From positions 20,317-84,316 of the forward strand of contig JACXVD010000008.1 in NCBI GenBank assembly GCA_014763545.1: a DNA stretch of 64,000 bases, written 5' to 3'. The notes beneath the pieces are model-generated. The model worked only from the letters and a program-made list of their open reading frames with translations. It ran no database searches and was not told the origin of the DNA. Numbering within the stretch: position 1 is the first letter of the stretch; each line of letters begins with the position of its first letter. The translations under genes were made by a program, and so were the position numbers. This stretch comes from Sphingomonadales bacterium. Lineage in GTDB: Bacteria > Pseudomonadota > Alphaproteobacteria > Sphingomonadales > Sphingomonadaceae. This document shows, in pieces, positions 16,198-24,478 of the stretch.

Positions 16198-17157
16198 ATG
16201 AACGATCCCGCGGCACAGCCGGTCGATATCGAGGAGCAGCGACAGTGGCTGATCGACCATAAGGCGTCGTCAGGAGCCAGCTGGGGAACGCTTGCCAAGC
16301 GACTGAACATTGCACTCGGCACGCTCAGCCAGTTTGGCAGCCAGAGGGGCTATGCGGGCAACGAGCAGGCACTGGCCGACAAGATCTTCCGCTATCGCCA
16401 GACGCTGGCGGCGCAGAAGTCCCTGCGGGTCGAGGCGCCGGAGATTCCGGGCTATTTCGAAACCGAAACCAGTGCCCAGCTGATTCACATGCTGCATTGG
16501 GCGCAGCGCGGCCGGATCGTGACTGCGGCGATGGGGGCCGGGCTGGGCAAATCGACCACCGCAAAACACTTCCAGGCCTGCAATTCGAACGTGTTCATGG
16601 CGACCATGACGCCTTCGACATCGGGCATGTTCGGAATGCAGCGCGCGGTATTGCGAGCGCTGGGCATGATGAACTGCACCGGCATGACACAGGTGTTGAG
16701 CGAGCGGGTAATCAAGCTGGTTTCCGACCTCGATAGTCCATTGCTGATCGTGGACGAGGCGCAGCACCTGAGCGAACGGGCGCTGGAAGAGATGCGCAGC
16801 TGGCACGACCAGACCGGTCTCGGCATCGCCTTGTTTGGCAATGAGTCGGTCCAGCAGCGACTCGAAGGCAACCGATCTGCTGTGTATGCGCAGCTATTCA
16901 GCCGCCAGTCGCTCAAGCTCGTCCGGTCGATGCCGCTCACGGCCGACATCGATGCGCTGATCGATGCCTGGCGAGTTCGCGACGAAGCGGCCTGCAATTT
17001 CGTCCACCAGATCGCGAAAAAGCCCGGCGCCTTGCGTGGAGCAACGTTCACGATCGAGCTGGCGAGCATGCTGGCGATGGCATCCCACGAGGAACTGGCC
17101 GTCGAGCACCTGCAGGATGCCTGGGCGCAACTTTCCGCACGCGCGGTGCTGTCGTGA
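16198..17157 (+). CDS. B: Mu B-type AAA+ ATPase, target-DNA activator
   Basis: 319 residues. An N-terminal HTH (GTLAKRLNIALGTLSQFG) precedes the AAA+ domain with Walker A GAGLGKST (Lys118) and Walker B LLIVDEAQ (Asp186). In Mu this protein coats target DNA, recruits the transposase and gives target immunity. ATG 16198 was chosen because GGAAGGAAG stands at the right distance. A 71-bp gap separates it from A. Confidence 0.92.
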   Translation: MNDPAAQPVDIEEQRQWLIDHKASSGASWGTLAKRLNIALGTLSQFGSQRGYAGNEQALADKIFRYRQTLAAQKSLRVEAPEIPGYFETETSAQLIHMLHWAQRGRIVTAAMGAGLGKSTTAKHFQACNSNVFMATMTPSTSGMFGMQRAVLRALGMMNCTGMTQVLSERVIKLVSDLDSPLLIVDEAQHLSERALEEMRSWHDQTGLGIALFGNESVQQRLEGNRSAVYAQLFSRQSLKLVRSMPLTADIDALIDAWRVRDEAACNFVHQIAKKPGALRGATFTIELASMLAMASHEELAVEHLQDAWAQLSARAVLS

Positions 17158-17336
17158 AGCGGCGGCACACGTTCAACCCGCTCCCTAGCTGGATCGAACA
17201 AGCGCGCTGCCTGGTTGCAATCCTGCGGGGTGAGCCGGGTTCGACCATCGAGACTGTGGGAGCGATCGGCCTGGGCATGCTGCTGTGGGCAGACGTCGTG
17301 GTGATCGGCGTGATGGCGGGGTGGCTGAAATGGTGA
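17154..17336 (+). CDS. Small membrane protein
   Basis: 60 residues with one hydrophobic span (ETVGAIGLGMLLWADVVVIG) after a basic N-terminus. GTG start overlapping the MuB stop. Unknown role. Its end overlaps the start of the next gene. Confidence 0.5.
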   Translation: MKRRHTFNPLPSWIEQARCLVAILRGEPGSTIETVGAIGLGMLLWADVVVIGVMAGWLKW

Positions 17337-17716
17337 TTTCAACCCGTATGCGCCCTGCCGATCCGCCGCGCAGCTATCCCTTTTCCGCGATCGCCGGGAC
17401 AGGTGAATTGGCCCTGCGCGCGACCATCGTGCAGCTGGCCGCGGGCGAGTTCGAACTCGACGCGAAGGATCTCGTTTCGGCCCACAGGTCGGAGCCGCTC
17501 GTGCGGGCCAGGGCTTTCGTGGCCTGGGCGCTCCGATCGCTCGGTGTGCCCGCCAGCTACAATTCGATCGGCGCGATCCTGGGCAACCGCAACCACGCGA
17601 CGGTGATCAACCTGCATGAGAAGGCCCTGGTCTATCGCGAGCGCGACAAGGACTTTCGCGCCGCTTGCGATCGCATCGAGGCCAGATTCGAGCGAGTGAA
17701 GGAGGCATTTCGATGA
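17330..17716 (+). CDS. DnaA domain IV-like DNA-binding protein
   Basis: 128 residues. Residues about 55-105 (VRARAFVAWALRSLGVPASY, IGAILGNRNHATVINLHEKA) match the C-terminal HTH of the replication initiator DnaA, including the signature before an H-[TA]-T-V core that reads DnaA-box DNA. The AAA+ domain of DnaA is absent. It could bind DnaA boxes to redirect host replication proteins or regulate transcription. It sits between B and gemA in the replication module. Confidence 0.75.
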   Translation: MVISTRMRPADPPRSYPFSAIAGTGELALRATIVQLAAGEFELDAKDLVSAHRSEPLVRARAFVAWALRSLGVPASYNSIGAILGNRNHATVINLHEKALVYRERDKDFRAACDRIEARFERVKEAFR

Positions 17717-18414
17717 ACGCCCGAGCGAAACCCGCGCAGTTCGACCGCAGCCAACAGCACCGGAAGGGCGCGATCGCGAAGATCCATGTCGGCCGCAAGC
17801 AGCTGGCGATGCATGAAGACGATTATCGCCAGCTGCTGTTCAATGTCACCGGCAAGACGAGCCTGACCGATTGCACCGTCGACCAGCTGGACATGGTTGT
17901 AGGTGCGCTCATTGGCCGCGGGTTTCGCCCGGTGCCGAAGAAGGGCAAGCGCGTTGCGCAGCATCCCATGGCGAGGAAGGCACGGGCGCTGTGGATCTCG
18001 CTCCACCAGCTGGGCGTGGTGCGCAATTCATCGGAAGAAGCGCTGGAGGCCTTCGCCAAACGACAGCTCGGTTGTGAGCGGCTGATCTGGGCGCGCCAGC
18101 AGGATGCCAATCGGCTCATCGAGGCGCTGAAGGGCATGGCCGAGCGTGCCGGGTGGCGGCAGACCAGCCTGGCCACGCAGAAGAAGATCGATCCGCGCAC
18201 GTTGCAATCGAGCCTGTGCGAGCTGATCCTCGCCAAGCTCAAGCAGGCCAGTGCCGTGCCGCAGGACTGGACACTCGATGTCGCCGCGTGGCGACTATGC
18301 GGCATCGACACGGCCGACACCGAAGGCGGATACGGACCGGAGCATTACGTGCGGCTGGCCGCTGCGCTCGGCAGCAAATTGCGCGAGCTGGCACCGGAAG
18401 GAGCGACAGCATGA
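17713..18414 (+). CDS. gemA: GemA-like protein (Mu gp16, DUF1018)
   Basis: 233 residues with the GemA pattern: KIHVGRKQLAMHEDDYRQLL, then KARALWISLHQLGVV and KRQLG. In Mu, GemA affects host gyrase-related gene expression and DNA supercoiling. Overlaps the previous gene by ATGA. The start was set at MNARAKP because it lies on that overlap. Confidence 0.85.
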   Translation: MNARAKPAQFDRSQQHRKGAIAKIHVGRKQLAMHEDDYRQLLFNVTGKTSLTDCTVDQLDMVVGALIGRGFRPVPKKGKRVAQHPMARKARALWISLHQLGVVRNSSEEALEAFAKRQLGCERLIWARQQDANRLIEALKGMAERAGWRQTSLATQKKIDPRTLQSSLCELILAKLKQASAVPQDWTLDVAAWRLCGIDTADTEGGYGPEHYVRLAAALGSKLRELAPEGATA

Positions 18415-18737
18415 AGCGCGCACCTGAACCGCAGCCGGATTTGCGCGCGGCCATCCGCGTTGTCGAACGCCTGGCGCTCGCACCATTTACCCGGATACGC
18501 CATGCAATGCCGAAGAGCTATTTCGGCCCGGCCTATGATCGCTGGCTCCGGCGCCAGCGCGAAGTAACCGGCGAGGTCGCAAAGGCGCTTAGCGCGGAAG
18601 GTGTGTTCATCGGGGAAACGCGCGACCTGGTCACGGTCGCATATTGCGGGATCCGCGCCTCTTCGACCACCGGCCTTCAGGGTGCCCTCAGGAACTGGAA
18701 AGCGGCTGCTGAGAAGCGGCTGGCCGGGGGGCAGTGA
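18411..18737 (+). CDS. Unrecognised phage protein
   Basis: 108 residues, basic, helical (MKRAPEPQPDLRAAIRVVER). No known motif. ATGA overlap with gemA and TGATG overlap with the next gene support translation in the early/middle operon. Confidence 0.6.
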   Translation: MKRAPEPQPDLRAAIRVVERLALAPFTRIRHAMPKSYFGPAYDRWLRRQREVTGEVAKALSAEGVFIGETRDLVTVAYCGIRASSTTGLQGALRNWKAAAEKRLAGGQ

Positions 18738-18952
18738 TGGCAGCGAAACTGGTTCTGATCGAACACCTGCCCCGCGCCACGAATATTGGGCTGCCGGAAG
18801 CAGCGCGCGGATATGGCGTGGCCTATCGTCCGGGCGAGACGAACCGTTGCCCCGGATGCGGTCGGCAGCATTGGCATGTCGGCCGGGCCACCGCCGAATG
18901 CGCGTTCTGCGCCACGGCATTGCCGATCGTGGGTGATGGCGGCGAAAGATGA
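18737..18952 (+). CDS. Zinc-ribbon protein
   Basis: 71 residues. CPGCGRQHWHVG and CAFC form a four-cysteine zinc knuckle near the centre. Mu has a small zinc-finger protein, Com, but that is at the other end of its genome, so no identity is claimed. Coupled to its neighbours; precedes mor. Confidence 0.65.
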   Translation: MAAKLVLIEHLPRATNIGLPEAARGYGVAYRPGETNRCPGCGRQHWHVGRATAECAFCATALPIVGDGGER

Positions 18953-19341
18953 ACCGTCAGGCCCGCCCTTCTACCGGCACGGGATCGCGCATCCTGGATG
19001 AGCTCGCGGAGGTGATCGGCGAGCAGGCGGCGCTGGATCTCGCCTGGGCTTTTCGCGGGATCATGCTCTACATTCCCAAAAATCCTGAAACCGTGCCAGG
19101 AATCGCCGCGGCGATCGGGGATGAGGCGGCTGCAAAGCTTTGCGACACCTTCTGGCGCATGCCCATCTACATGCCGTTTGGAGAAGCCCTTGCCCGCAAG
19201 GTGCGGGCGATGGACGAGGCGGGAACAACCCGTCGCGAGATTGCCATGGCGCTCGGGATTGCCGAAAGGCGGGTCTATCGGATACTCGAGCGCGGTGGTG
19301 ATTCCCGCGCCGCAGATCCCCGGCAGTCGGAACTATTCTAG
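18949..19341 (+). CDS. mor: Mor-type transcriptional activator
   Basis: 130 residues. LDELAEVIGEQAALDLAWAF with GIMLYIPKNP is the dimerisation region of the Mor/C family, and TRREIAMALGIAERRVYRIL near residue 105 is the HTH. Mor activates the middle promoter in Mu. It closes the early transcription unit and is followed by a 69-bp gap before the lysis genes. Confidence 0.9.
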   Translation: MNRQARPSTGTGSRILDELAEVIGEQAALDLAWAFRGIMLYIPKNPETVPGIAAAIGDEAAAKLCDTFWRMPIYMPFGEALARKVRAMDEAGTTRREIAMALGIAERRVYRILERGGDSRAADPRQSELF

Positions 19342-19344
19342 CCC

Positions 19345-19363
19345 GACAGGCCGAGTGCCTGTC
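19345..19363. promoter_or_regulatory. Dyad between mor and lysis genes
   Basis: Perfect 7-bp inverted repeat GACAGGC-CGAGT-GCCTGTC. A TATAAC at 19372-19377 could be a -10 element. Mor and C recognise dyads, so this may be the activator site of the late/middle promoter, though it is closer to the -10 than in Mu. It could also act as an RNA hairpin that ends the early transcript. Confidence 0.45.
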
Positions 19364-19410
19364 TCCCGACATATAACGCGGCGGCCATTGCCGCAGTTAT
19401 CGCGCTGGTC

Positions 19411-20052
19411 ATGGGCAATGCCAGCGATCAATCCGAAATCCTCGTCGAAGGCTATTCGACGCGCTTCGTTGCCGCGTTCGACGACCTTATCGATGTCGAG
19501 GGCGGCTACGTAGACGATCCTTCCGATCGTGGCGGCGCAACCAAATTCGGCATCAGCCTGCGCTTCCTGAAGGCAGAAGGCGCGTTCGATGAGGACGGCG
19601 ATGGCTTCGCCGATTTCGATCTCGATTTCGATGGCGATATCGACGGAGCCGACATTCGCAAGCTGACGCCAGGCGATGCCCAGTTCCTGTATCACCGCTG
19701 CTTCTGGCAGGTGCTCGACTGCGAAAGCTTCCCTGTGCCGATTGGCGAGATGCTGTTCGACCAGGGCGTGAACGGCGGCAATGCCGCCGCAAAGAAGCTG
19801 CTGCAGCGGGCGATCAATGCCTGCCAGGCGCGGCGTGGACAGAATTTGATCGAGGTGGATGGCCAGCTCGGCGTCGCCACACGTGAAGCGCTCGACCGTG
19901 TCATCCACGCCAACTCAATCGGCATGGCAGGGCTGGTCGAGGCATTCCGTGAAGCTGTGCGTGATCGCTACCGCCAGATCGTGCGCCGTTACCCGAGCCA
20001 GAAGCGCTTCCTGCGCGGCTGGCTGGCGCGGGCGGAAAGGCTGGGCCGATGA
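19411..20052 (+). CDS. Endolysin, N-acetylmuramidase (GH108-like)
   Basis: 213 residues. DVEGGYVDDPSDRGGATKFG carries the catalytic glutamate in the E-G-G-Y motif of the GH108 muramidase family (ZliS type), followed by peptidoglycan-binding features near QLGVATREAL. Residues about 50-70 are an Asp-rich insertion (DEDGDGFADF…) that resembles a calcium-binding loop, unusual in this family. It degrades the cell wall at lysis. First gene after the dyad. Confidence 0.88.
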   Translation: MGNASDQSEILVEGYSTRFVAAFDDLIDVEGGYVDDPSDRGGATKFGISLRFLKAEGAFDEDGDGFADFDLDFDGDIDGADIRKLTPGDAQFLYHRCFWQVLDCESFPVPIGEMLFDQGVNGGNAAAKKLLQRAINACQARRGQNLIEVDGQLGVATREALDRVIHANSIGMAGLVEAFREAVRDRYRQIVRRYPSQKRFLRGWLARAERLGR

Positions 20053-20651
20053 GCTTGCTGATCGCCCTTCGGAAGCTGGCCAGATTGCTTGTGCGCTGGA
20101 TCTTCGACGACTGGCGCAACGGGCCGCTGCTCTTCTTCGGCATCGCTTTTGCCATCATGGTTTTCCACCGCGCGCCGCAGCTGGAGGTCGAGCGCGATGC
20201 GGCCGTGGTGGGCTGGGAAGGCGAGAAGCTGGCGCACCGCGCGACCATCGAGAACTACCAGCGCGCGGCCCGTATCGCCCAGCAGAAGGCCGAGGCGAAT
20301 GTCGCAAGGGTCAAGGCCGCCCAGGAAAAGGCCAGCCAGGAGATTGTCGATGATTACAAGGCTCGCCTTGCCGCCGCTCGCGATCGCGCTGCTCGGATTG
20401 AGCGGCTGCGCTCCGCATCGCCCGCCGCAACCGATCCCGGCCGTACCGCAGCAGCTGGCGTGCCCGCAGCCGGCGCAGCCCCCGGCCGAGCTGGTGAAGC
20501 GCCCGGTGAAGATCGACTTCCTTCCGCCGGAGCGCTGACCGCCGCCGACGCACTGCTTTGTACCGAACAGGCCATCCAGCTCGACGCACTGATTGACTGG
20601 GTACTGGCTCAAGCGGCGATCGACACTTCACCGAGCGAGGCGCACGAATGA
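20049..20651 (+). CDS. Rz: Rz-like inner-membrane spanin
   Basis: 200 residues. An N-terminal membrane span (PLLFFGIAFAIMVFH) is followed by a long coiled coil (residues about 45-115), the layout of i-spanins, which join the outer-membrane partner Rz1 to fuse both membranes. The region after residue 115 is Ala/Pro rich because it also encodes Rz1 in another frame. ATGA overlap with the endolysin gene. Confidence 0.75.
   Translation: MSLLIALRKLARLLVRWIFDDWRNGPLLFFGIAFAIMVFHRAPQLEVERDAAVVGWEGEKLAHRATIENYQRAARIAQQKAEANVARVKAAQEKASQEIVDDYKARLAAARDRAARIERLRSASPAATDPGRTAAAGVPAAGAAPGRAGEAPGEDRLPSAGALTAADALLCTEQAIQLDALIDWVLAQAAIDTSPSEAHE
20350..20538 (+). CDS. Rz1: Rz1-like outer-membrane lipoprotein, embedded in Rz
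   Basis: 62 residues in the +1 frame wholly inside Rz. Signal sequence MITRLALPPLAIALLGLSGC with a lipobox and a mature part rich in proline (HRPPQPIPAVPQQL), as expected of Rz1 o-spanins. Nested Rz/Rz1 genes are a known phage arrangement. Confidence 0.85.
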   Translation: MITRLALPPLAIALLGLSGCAPHRPPQPIPAVPQQLACPQPAQPPAELVKRPVKIDFLPPER

Positions 20652-22723
20652 GCGACCAGACCGTCAACCCCGATCAGCTCGAGAACATTACCGAAGTGCC
20701 GCCTGATCTGAAGGCAATCGTGTTTTCGCCGGCTGGCCCGCTCCAGGCGCTGCCTTTCGAGCTGCTGCTGGCGAAGCTGATCAAGGCCGACCTGGTCAAG
20801 GCTAACGAGGCCGATCTTCAAGCCGATGTGGCGCATGACGAAGACAGCGTTGCGGTCGTCATCAACGATCCCGATCCGCTGAAATGCGGTTGGTGGCGCA
20901 AGATCGGCGCGAGTGGGGCAGGCAATTGGGCCCAGTTCGAGCAGTTCGCGAAATCAGTGCGCACCGCGGTCGAGACCGCGCGCGACCAAGTACTAGGTTA
21001 CGCCTCCGACGCTTCTGATTCGGCGGATGAGGCAGCCCTCTCCGCAGCCAACGCTGGAACAGCTGCGCTTGCCGCAGTGGAGCCGGTGCGACAACAAGCG
21101 AATGATTGGGTCCGCACCGACGAGCATGGCGAAAAGGCCTTGCTCGACATCGACCATCGCAATGCCCGTTTCTGGTTCAATGGAATCGTCTACGCCAGCG
21201 CTGCTGCGCTCTATGCCGCGATGACCGGTGTCACCCAGCATGGTACCGAGCGAGTTGTCACGATGGGGCCGGTGCGGGACGGCAATGAGTTGCTGGTTGG
21301 CGGTGCATTTGCCGACGCTGGCGATGTCGCCGAATGGACCGGAGGCGGTGGTGCAGTTGTCACCGCGCTGGCTCCTGGCATTGCGATCTCCGGGGCAGGC
21401 GGCTACGCCAGCCAGCAGATTACTGGCCTGACCGTTGGCGCAGCCTACCAGTTTCGGGTCACCGATCTTACAGCCGGCGCCAGCTATGGCCGTGTGTCAG
21501 TCGGTACCACAGCTGGTGGCAGCGAGATCATGGGTGCAACCAACGTCGCCAACGATGCGACCAGCACTTTCACGATCTACCCGACCGCCAACACGATTTA
21601 CATCAACCTGCTTGCCTGGGCCACGGGTGCGGAGCGGCGCTATAGCTTTGCCGGCTTCGAGCGGAATATCCCCTTCCATGGTTTTTCGCACACCTCGGGC
21701 ACATTGATCGCCGAGTTCACCGAGCAGGCCGTGCCTGGCGCCAGCACGCTGTTGCATTTGCGTAATGAAGCCGGTGCTGTGATCACCAAAAACATCCTGA
21801 CGTTGGCCAGCGCAGCCACGGGAGATTCGAGCGGATCCATCCGCGCCGCCGACACGTCCTTCCAGTTCAACAGCGCGACGCTGGGGCGGGTCTTCGCCGG
21901 GCGGGACAATGTCCTTGCGATTGCTTGGGCAGCGAACGACGTGCAGGCCACTACCAACGGGCAGATGGCCGCCAATTCGGAAGTCAGCGTGGCATCGATC
22001 CCGACATTCGACCGCCTGTGCGTTGGGAATATCAGCGGCACTGGAATCATGGGCGGCACAATGCAGCGCCTAACCTATTTCCCGCGCCGGGTCGCCGCGC
22101 TTAGCGAGCGCGAAAGCTGGTTCGTCAAGCATCCTGATGCCATTCATATTCTGGGCGACAGTTTCGATACCGAAACACTGCGGCAAGCCATCGCGGCGCA
22201 ATATCCGGCACGGCTTGTGACGCGGGATGGCGTCGGTGGATCGACCCTCCGCGAGCAGCTCGATCGTTACCTTCGCACTCCGGCGTTATGGTGCCGCACA
22301 CTGGTGGTGATGGACGGAAGCGGAGATAGCGAGACGCGCACGCTCACCTGCCTGCCGGTAATGATCAAGACTGCTGGGCATCGACGCATCGTCAAGATCG
22401 AGGCATCGCCAGCAAATGCGCTAGCCGGTTCGCCTGAGCGGGCAAGCTTCGATGCAATCATGGCGCAAGCGATCGAGATCATGGGGCCGGGCCACCACGT
22501 TACCTGCCTGGCGGCGCTTCAGGCGGCGAATGATGGCAGCCCGGAAGATCTGCAAGACGTGGCAGACAATATCGTTCCGCGCTCGCTCCGCTTACTGATC
22601 CCTGGTGGCGGTGGTGCTTACGATCCGATCCATGAAACGAACGTGGCGGAGACGATCCGTGCCAGTCAGCTCAAGGCTCACACCGATGCCTACCCCTGGC
22701 TGCTGCTTCCGGTGCCGGCATGA
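20648..22723 (+). CDS. Phage host-interaction protein with C-terminal SGNH esterase domain
   Basis: 691 residues. The N-terminal part (to about 190) is acidic and helical with an Ala-rich stretch, the middle has jelly-roll-like repeats (about 210-350) and a laminin-G-like beta domain (about 350-480), and the C-terminus is an SGNH hydrolase with ILGDSF (Ser505) and DPIHETN (Asp659, His662). This looks like a tailspike or fibre that removes acetyl groups from surface polysaccharide. It stands between the spanin and holin genes, far from the other fibre genes. An alternative is a released depolymerase acting at lysis. Confidence 0.7.
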   Translation: MSDQTVNPDQLENITEVPPDLKAIVFSPAGPLQALPFELLLAKLIKADLVKANEADLQADVAHDEDSVAVVINDPDPLKCGWWRKIGASGAGNWAQFEQFAKSVRTAVETARDQVLGYASDASDSADEAALSAANAGTAALAAVEPVRQQANDWVRTDEHGEKALLDIDHRNARFWFNGIVYASAAALYAAMTGVTQHGTERVVTMGPVRDGNELLVGGAFADAGDVAEWTGGGGAVVTALAPGIAISGAGGYASQQITGLTVGAAYQFRVTDLTAGASYGRVSVGTTAGGSEIMGATNVANDATSTFTIYPTANTIYINLLAWATGAERRYSFAGFERNIPFHGFSHTSGTLIAEFTEQAVPGASTLLHLRNEAGAVITKNILTLASAATGDSSGSIRAADTSFQFNSATLGRVFAGRDNVLAIAWAANDVQATTNGQMAANSEVSVASIPTFDRLCVGNISGTGIMGGTMQRLTYFPRRVAALSERESWFVKHPDAIHILGDSFDTETLRQAIAAQYPARLVTRDGVGGSTLREQLDRYLRTPALWCRTLVVMDGSGDSETRTLTCLPVMIKTAGHRRIVKIEASPANALAGSPERASFDAIMAQAIEIMGPGHHVTCLAALQAANDGSPEDLQDVADNIVPRSLRLLIPGGGGAYDPIHETNVAETIRASQLKAHTDAYPWLLLPVPA

Positions 22724-23163
22724 TCGGAAGTGAAGTAACCCTCCCCAAGTTTCTGCTGGGCTGGCTTCCGGCGTTGATGGCCAGTGCGGTCGTCGATGCC
22801 GGTGGCGCCTATCCGCCGCCGATCGTGCTGGAGCTGAGCGGGATCGAGATTCCGGTGATTCGCTGCCTGTTAGGTGCGCTTGGCATTTTTGCCGCACGGC
22901 CACTGGCCCGCAAGAAAGAAGAGGCGCTGCCGCTGTGGCAATTCCTGCTCGTTACCGCAGTGATGCTGCTGATGGTCGAGATCTGGATTGTAGAAAGCAG
23001 GCCAGGCTGGCTGCTGACCTTTGCCGTGGCAATTGGCCTGGGCTTTAGCGGCTTTTCCCTGATCGAACTGCTGGGGGACCAGCTGAAGGAGTTGGTGAAG
23101 GCGGCATTCGACACACTCAAGCAATCGATCAGCCGGTTGACCGGGAAGAAGGATGGCGACTGA
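22720..23163 (+). CDS. Membrane protein, holin candidate
   Basis: 147 residues with about four hydrophobic segments (FLLGWLPALMASAVV, IPVIRCLLGALGIFA, WQFLLVTAVMLLMVEIW, GWLLTFAVAIGLGF) and a charged cytoplasmic tail. Its place directly after endolysin and spanin genes suggests the holin. No specific holin family is recognised. ATGA overlap with the preceding gene. Confidence 0.6.
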   Translation: MIGSEVTLPKFLLGWLPALMASAVVDAGGAYPPPIVLELSGIEIPVIRCLLGALGIFAARPLARKKEEALPLWQFLLVTAVMLLMVEIWIVESRPGWLLTFAVAIGLGFSGFSLIELLGDQLKELVKAAFDTLKQSISRLTGKKDGD

Positions 23164-23164
23164 C

Positions 23165-23554
23165 ATGGGCTACAATTGGTACGAGCTGGCACTGATCGCC
23201 CTCATTCTGGGCGGGATCGGTCTGGCCGTGTTGCGGGCGGGTCAACAAAACCCGGTCGGCACCGGAAGTCTCGACAAGCGGATCGGCGAAATCGACGGCG
23301 AGCTGAGAGGCGTCGCCATCAAGGTCGCCGACATCGAAGTGCGGGTCGAAGATATCGACCGGCGCGCCGCGAGCAAGAACGACATCAAGCGGATCGAGAA
23401 GCGCCTCGATACGACCGATTCCAAGATGGACGATCTGACGCAAAAGGTTGGCGAGCTACGCGAAGCGGTCGCGGCCAAGCAGGCTTCGATCGATCACATG
23501 GGGCGCCAGCTCGACATGATCTTCCAGGTTATCGTGCCCAAGGGGATGAAGTGA
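23165..23554 (+). CDS. DUF2730-type coiled-coil membrane protein (Mu gp25-like position)
   Basis: 129 residues. One N-terminal membrane span (YELALIALILGGIGLAVL) and a long coiled coil with repeated ADIEVRVEDIDRR-type heptads. This is the DUF2730 layout found before the terminase genes in Mu-like phages. ATG 23165 was chosen over 23153 since AAGAAGGA lies at proper spacing for it. Confidence 0.75.
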   Translation: MGYNWYELALIALILGGIGLAVLRAGQQNPVGTGSLDKRIGEIDGELRGVAIKVADIEVRVEDIDRRAASKNDIKRIEKRLDTTDSKMDDLTQKVGELREAVAAKQASIDHMGRQLDMIFQVIVPKGMK

Positions 23555-23868
23555 TGGGGTTCGCGAGCGATCTTACACAAGTTCAGGACGGCCATATCCG
23601 CCTGGCGGTGCTGCGCCTGCTCGACGAACAGCCAGGTTACCAGGCGAATGACAGCGTGCTGCATTCTGCGGTGGGCGCGATGGGCCTGAACTGCACGCGC
23701 GACCAGATGCGCGGCCATCTTGCCTGGCTGGCCGAACAGCGGATGATCACTACGATCGAAATCGCGGCCGGGCTGACTGTCGCCACGCTGACCGAGCGTG
23801 GCGGCGATGTCGCCAATGGGCGCAGCCAGATCAAGGGCGTGCAGCGGCCTTCGCCCAAAGGCGGGTGA
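23554..23868 (+). CDS. Mu gp26-like winged-helix protein
   Basis: 104 residues. RLAVLRLLDEQPGYQANDSV with MRGHLAWLAEQRMI forms a winged-helix pattern like the small ArsR-like protein that lies between gp25 and gp27 in Mu-type phages. The function is not known. TGATG overlap upstream. Confidence 0.7.
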   Translation: MGFASDLTQVQDGHIRLAVLRLLDEQPGYQANDSVLHSAVGAMGLNCTRDQMRGHLAWLAEQRMITTIEIAAGLTVATLTERGGDVANGRSQIKGVQRPSPKGG

Positions 23869-23872
23869 AGCG

Positions 23873-24478
23873 ATGGTCAGCCCGCGCGCAGCCAAGGCGG
23901 CCCGTCGGAAGGCGGCAACGAAGAACACGCCGTCCACGATCGACAAGCTCGATCCCGAGATCCGCGAGCTGATCGCGCATCTTCGGATCGACAAGGGCTA
24001 CACCATCGATGAGGTGCGCGCCGCACTGGTGACGGAGATCGGCAAGGAACGTGCGCCGAGCCGGTCGGCGCTGGGCCGTCACGTCCGCCAGCTGGCCGAT
24101 GTCTCGGCCGATCTGCGCGAAACGCAAATCTACGCCGAGGCACTGGCTCGCGAGGCAGGCGGCAAGACAGGCGGGCAGCTGATCGACATGAACAGCCAGC
24201 TGCTGCAGGCGAACATGTTCAAGCTGATGCTGGCCGAGCAGGAAGGCGAGGGGATCACGCTTTCGACCAAGGAAGCGAAGGAATTCTCCGAGGCGCTGCG
24301 GAACATCGCGCTGATGCGCAAGACTGAGCTCGACGTGATCGAAAAGGCCGAAGCACGCGCGGCGAAGAAGGCGACCGCCGAGGCCGCGGAGAAAGCGACC
24401 AGGGCAGCACGCAGCAAGGGGCTGTCGAAGGATACGGTCGATGCCATCCGCCATGCTGTGCTGGGGAGCGATACGTGA
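23873..24478 (+). CDS. Mu gp27-like protein (DUF3486), likely small terminase subunit
   Basis: 201 residues. Starts basic (MVSPRAAKAARRKAATK), then a helix-turn-helix-like region (YTIDEVRAALVTEIG, PSRSALGRHVRQLA) and a long charged helix. DUF3486 proteins occupy the small-terminase position ahead of gp28 and probably recognise packaging DNA. Confidence 0.82.
   Translation: MVSPRAAKAARRKAATKNTPSTIDKLDPEIRELIAHLRIDKGYTIDEVRAALVTEIGKERAPSRSALGRHVRQLADVSADLRETQIYAEALAREAGGKTGGQLIDMNSQLLQANMFKLMLAEQEGEGITLSTKEAKEFSEALRNIALMRKTELDVIEKAEARAAKKATAEAAEKATRAARSKGLSKDTVDAIRHAVLGSDT

Noticed and set aside
16198..17157. Tn7 TnsC- or IstB-type ATPase
   Set aside because: The gene directly follows a MuA-type transposase and has the N-terminal HTH plus AAA+ order of MuB; no TnsA/TnsD partner is present.
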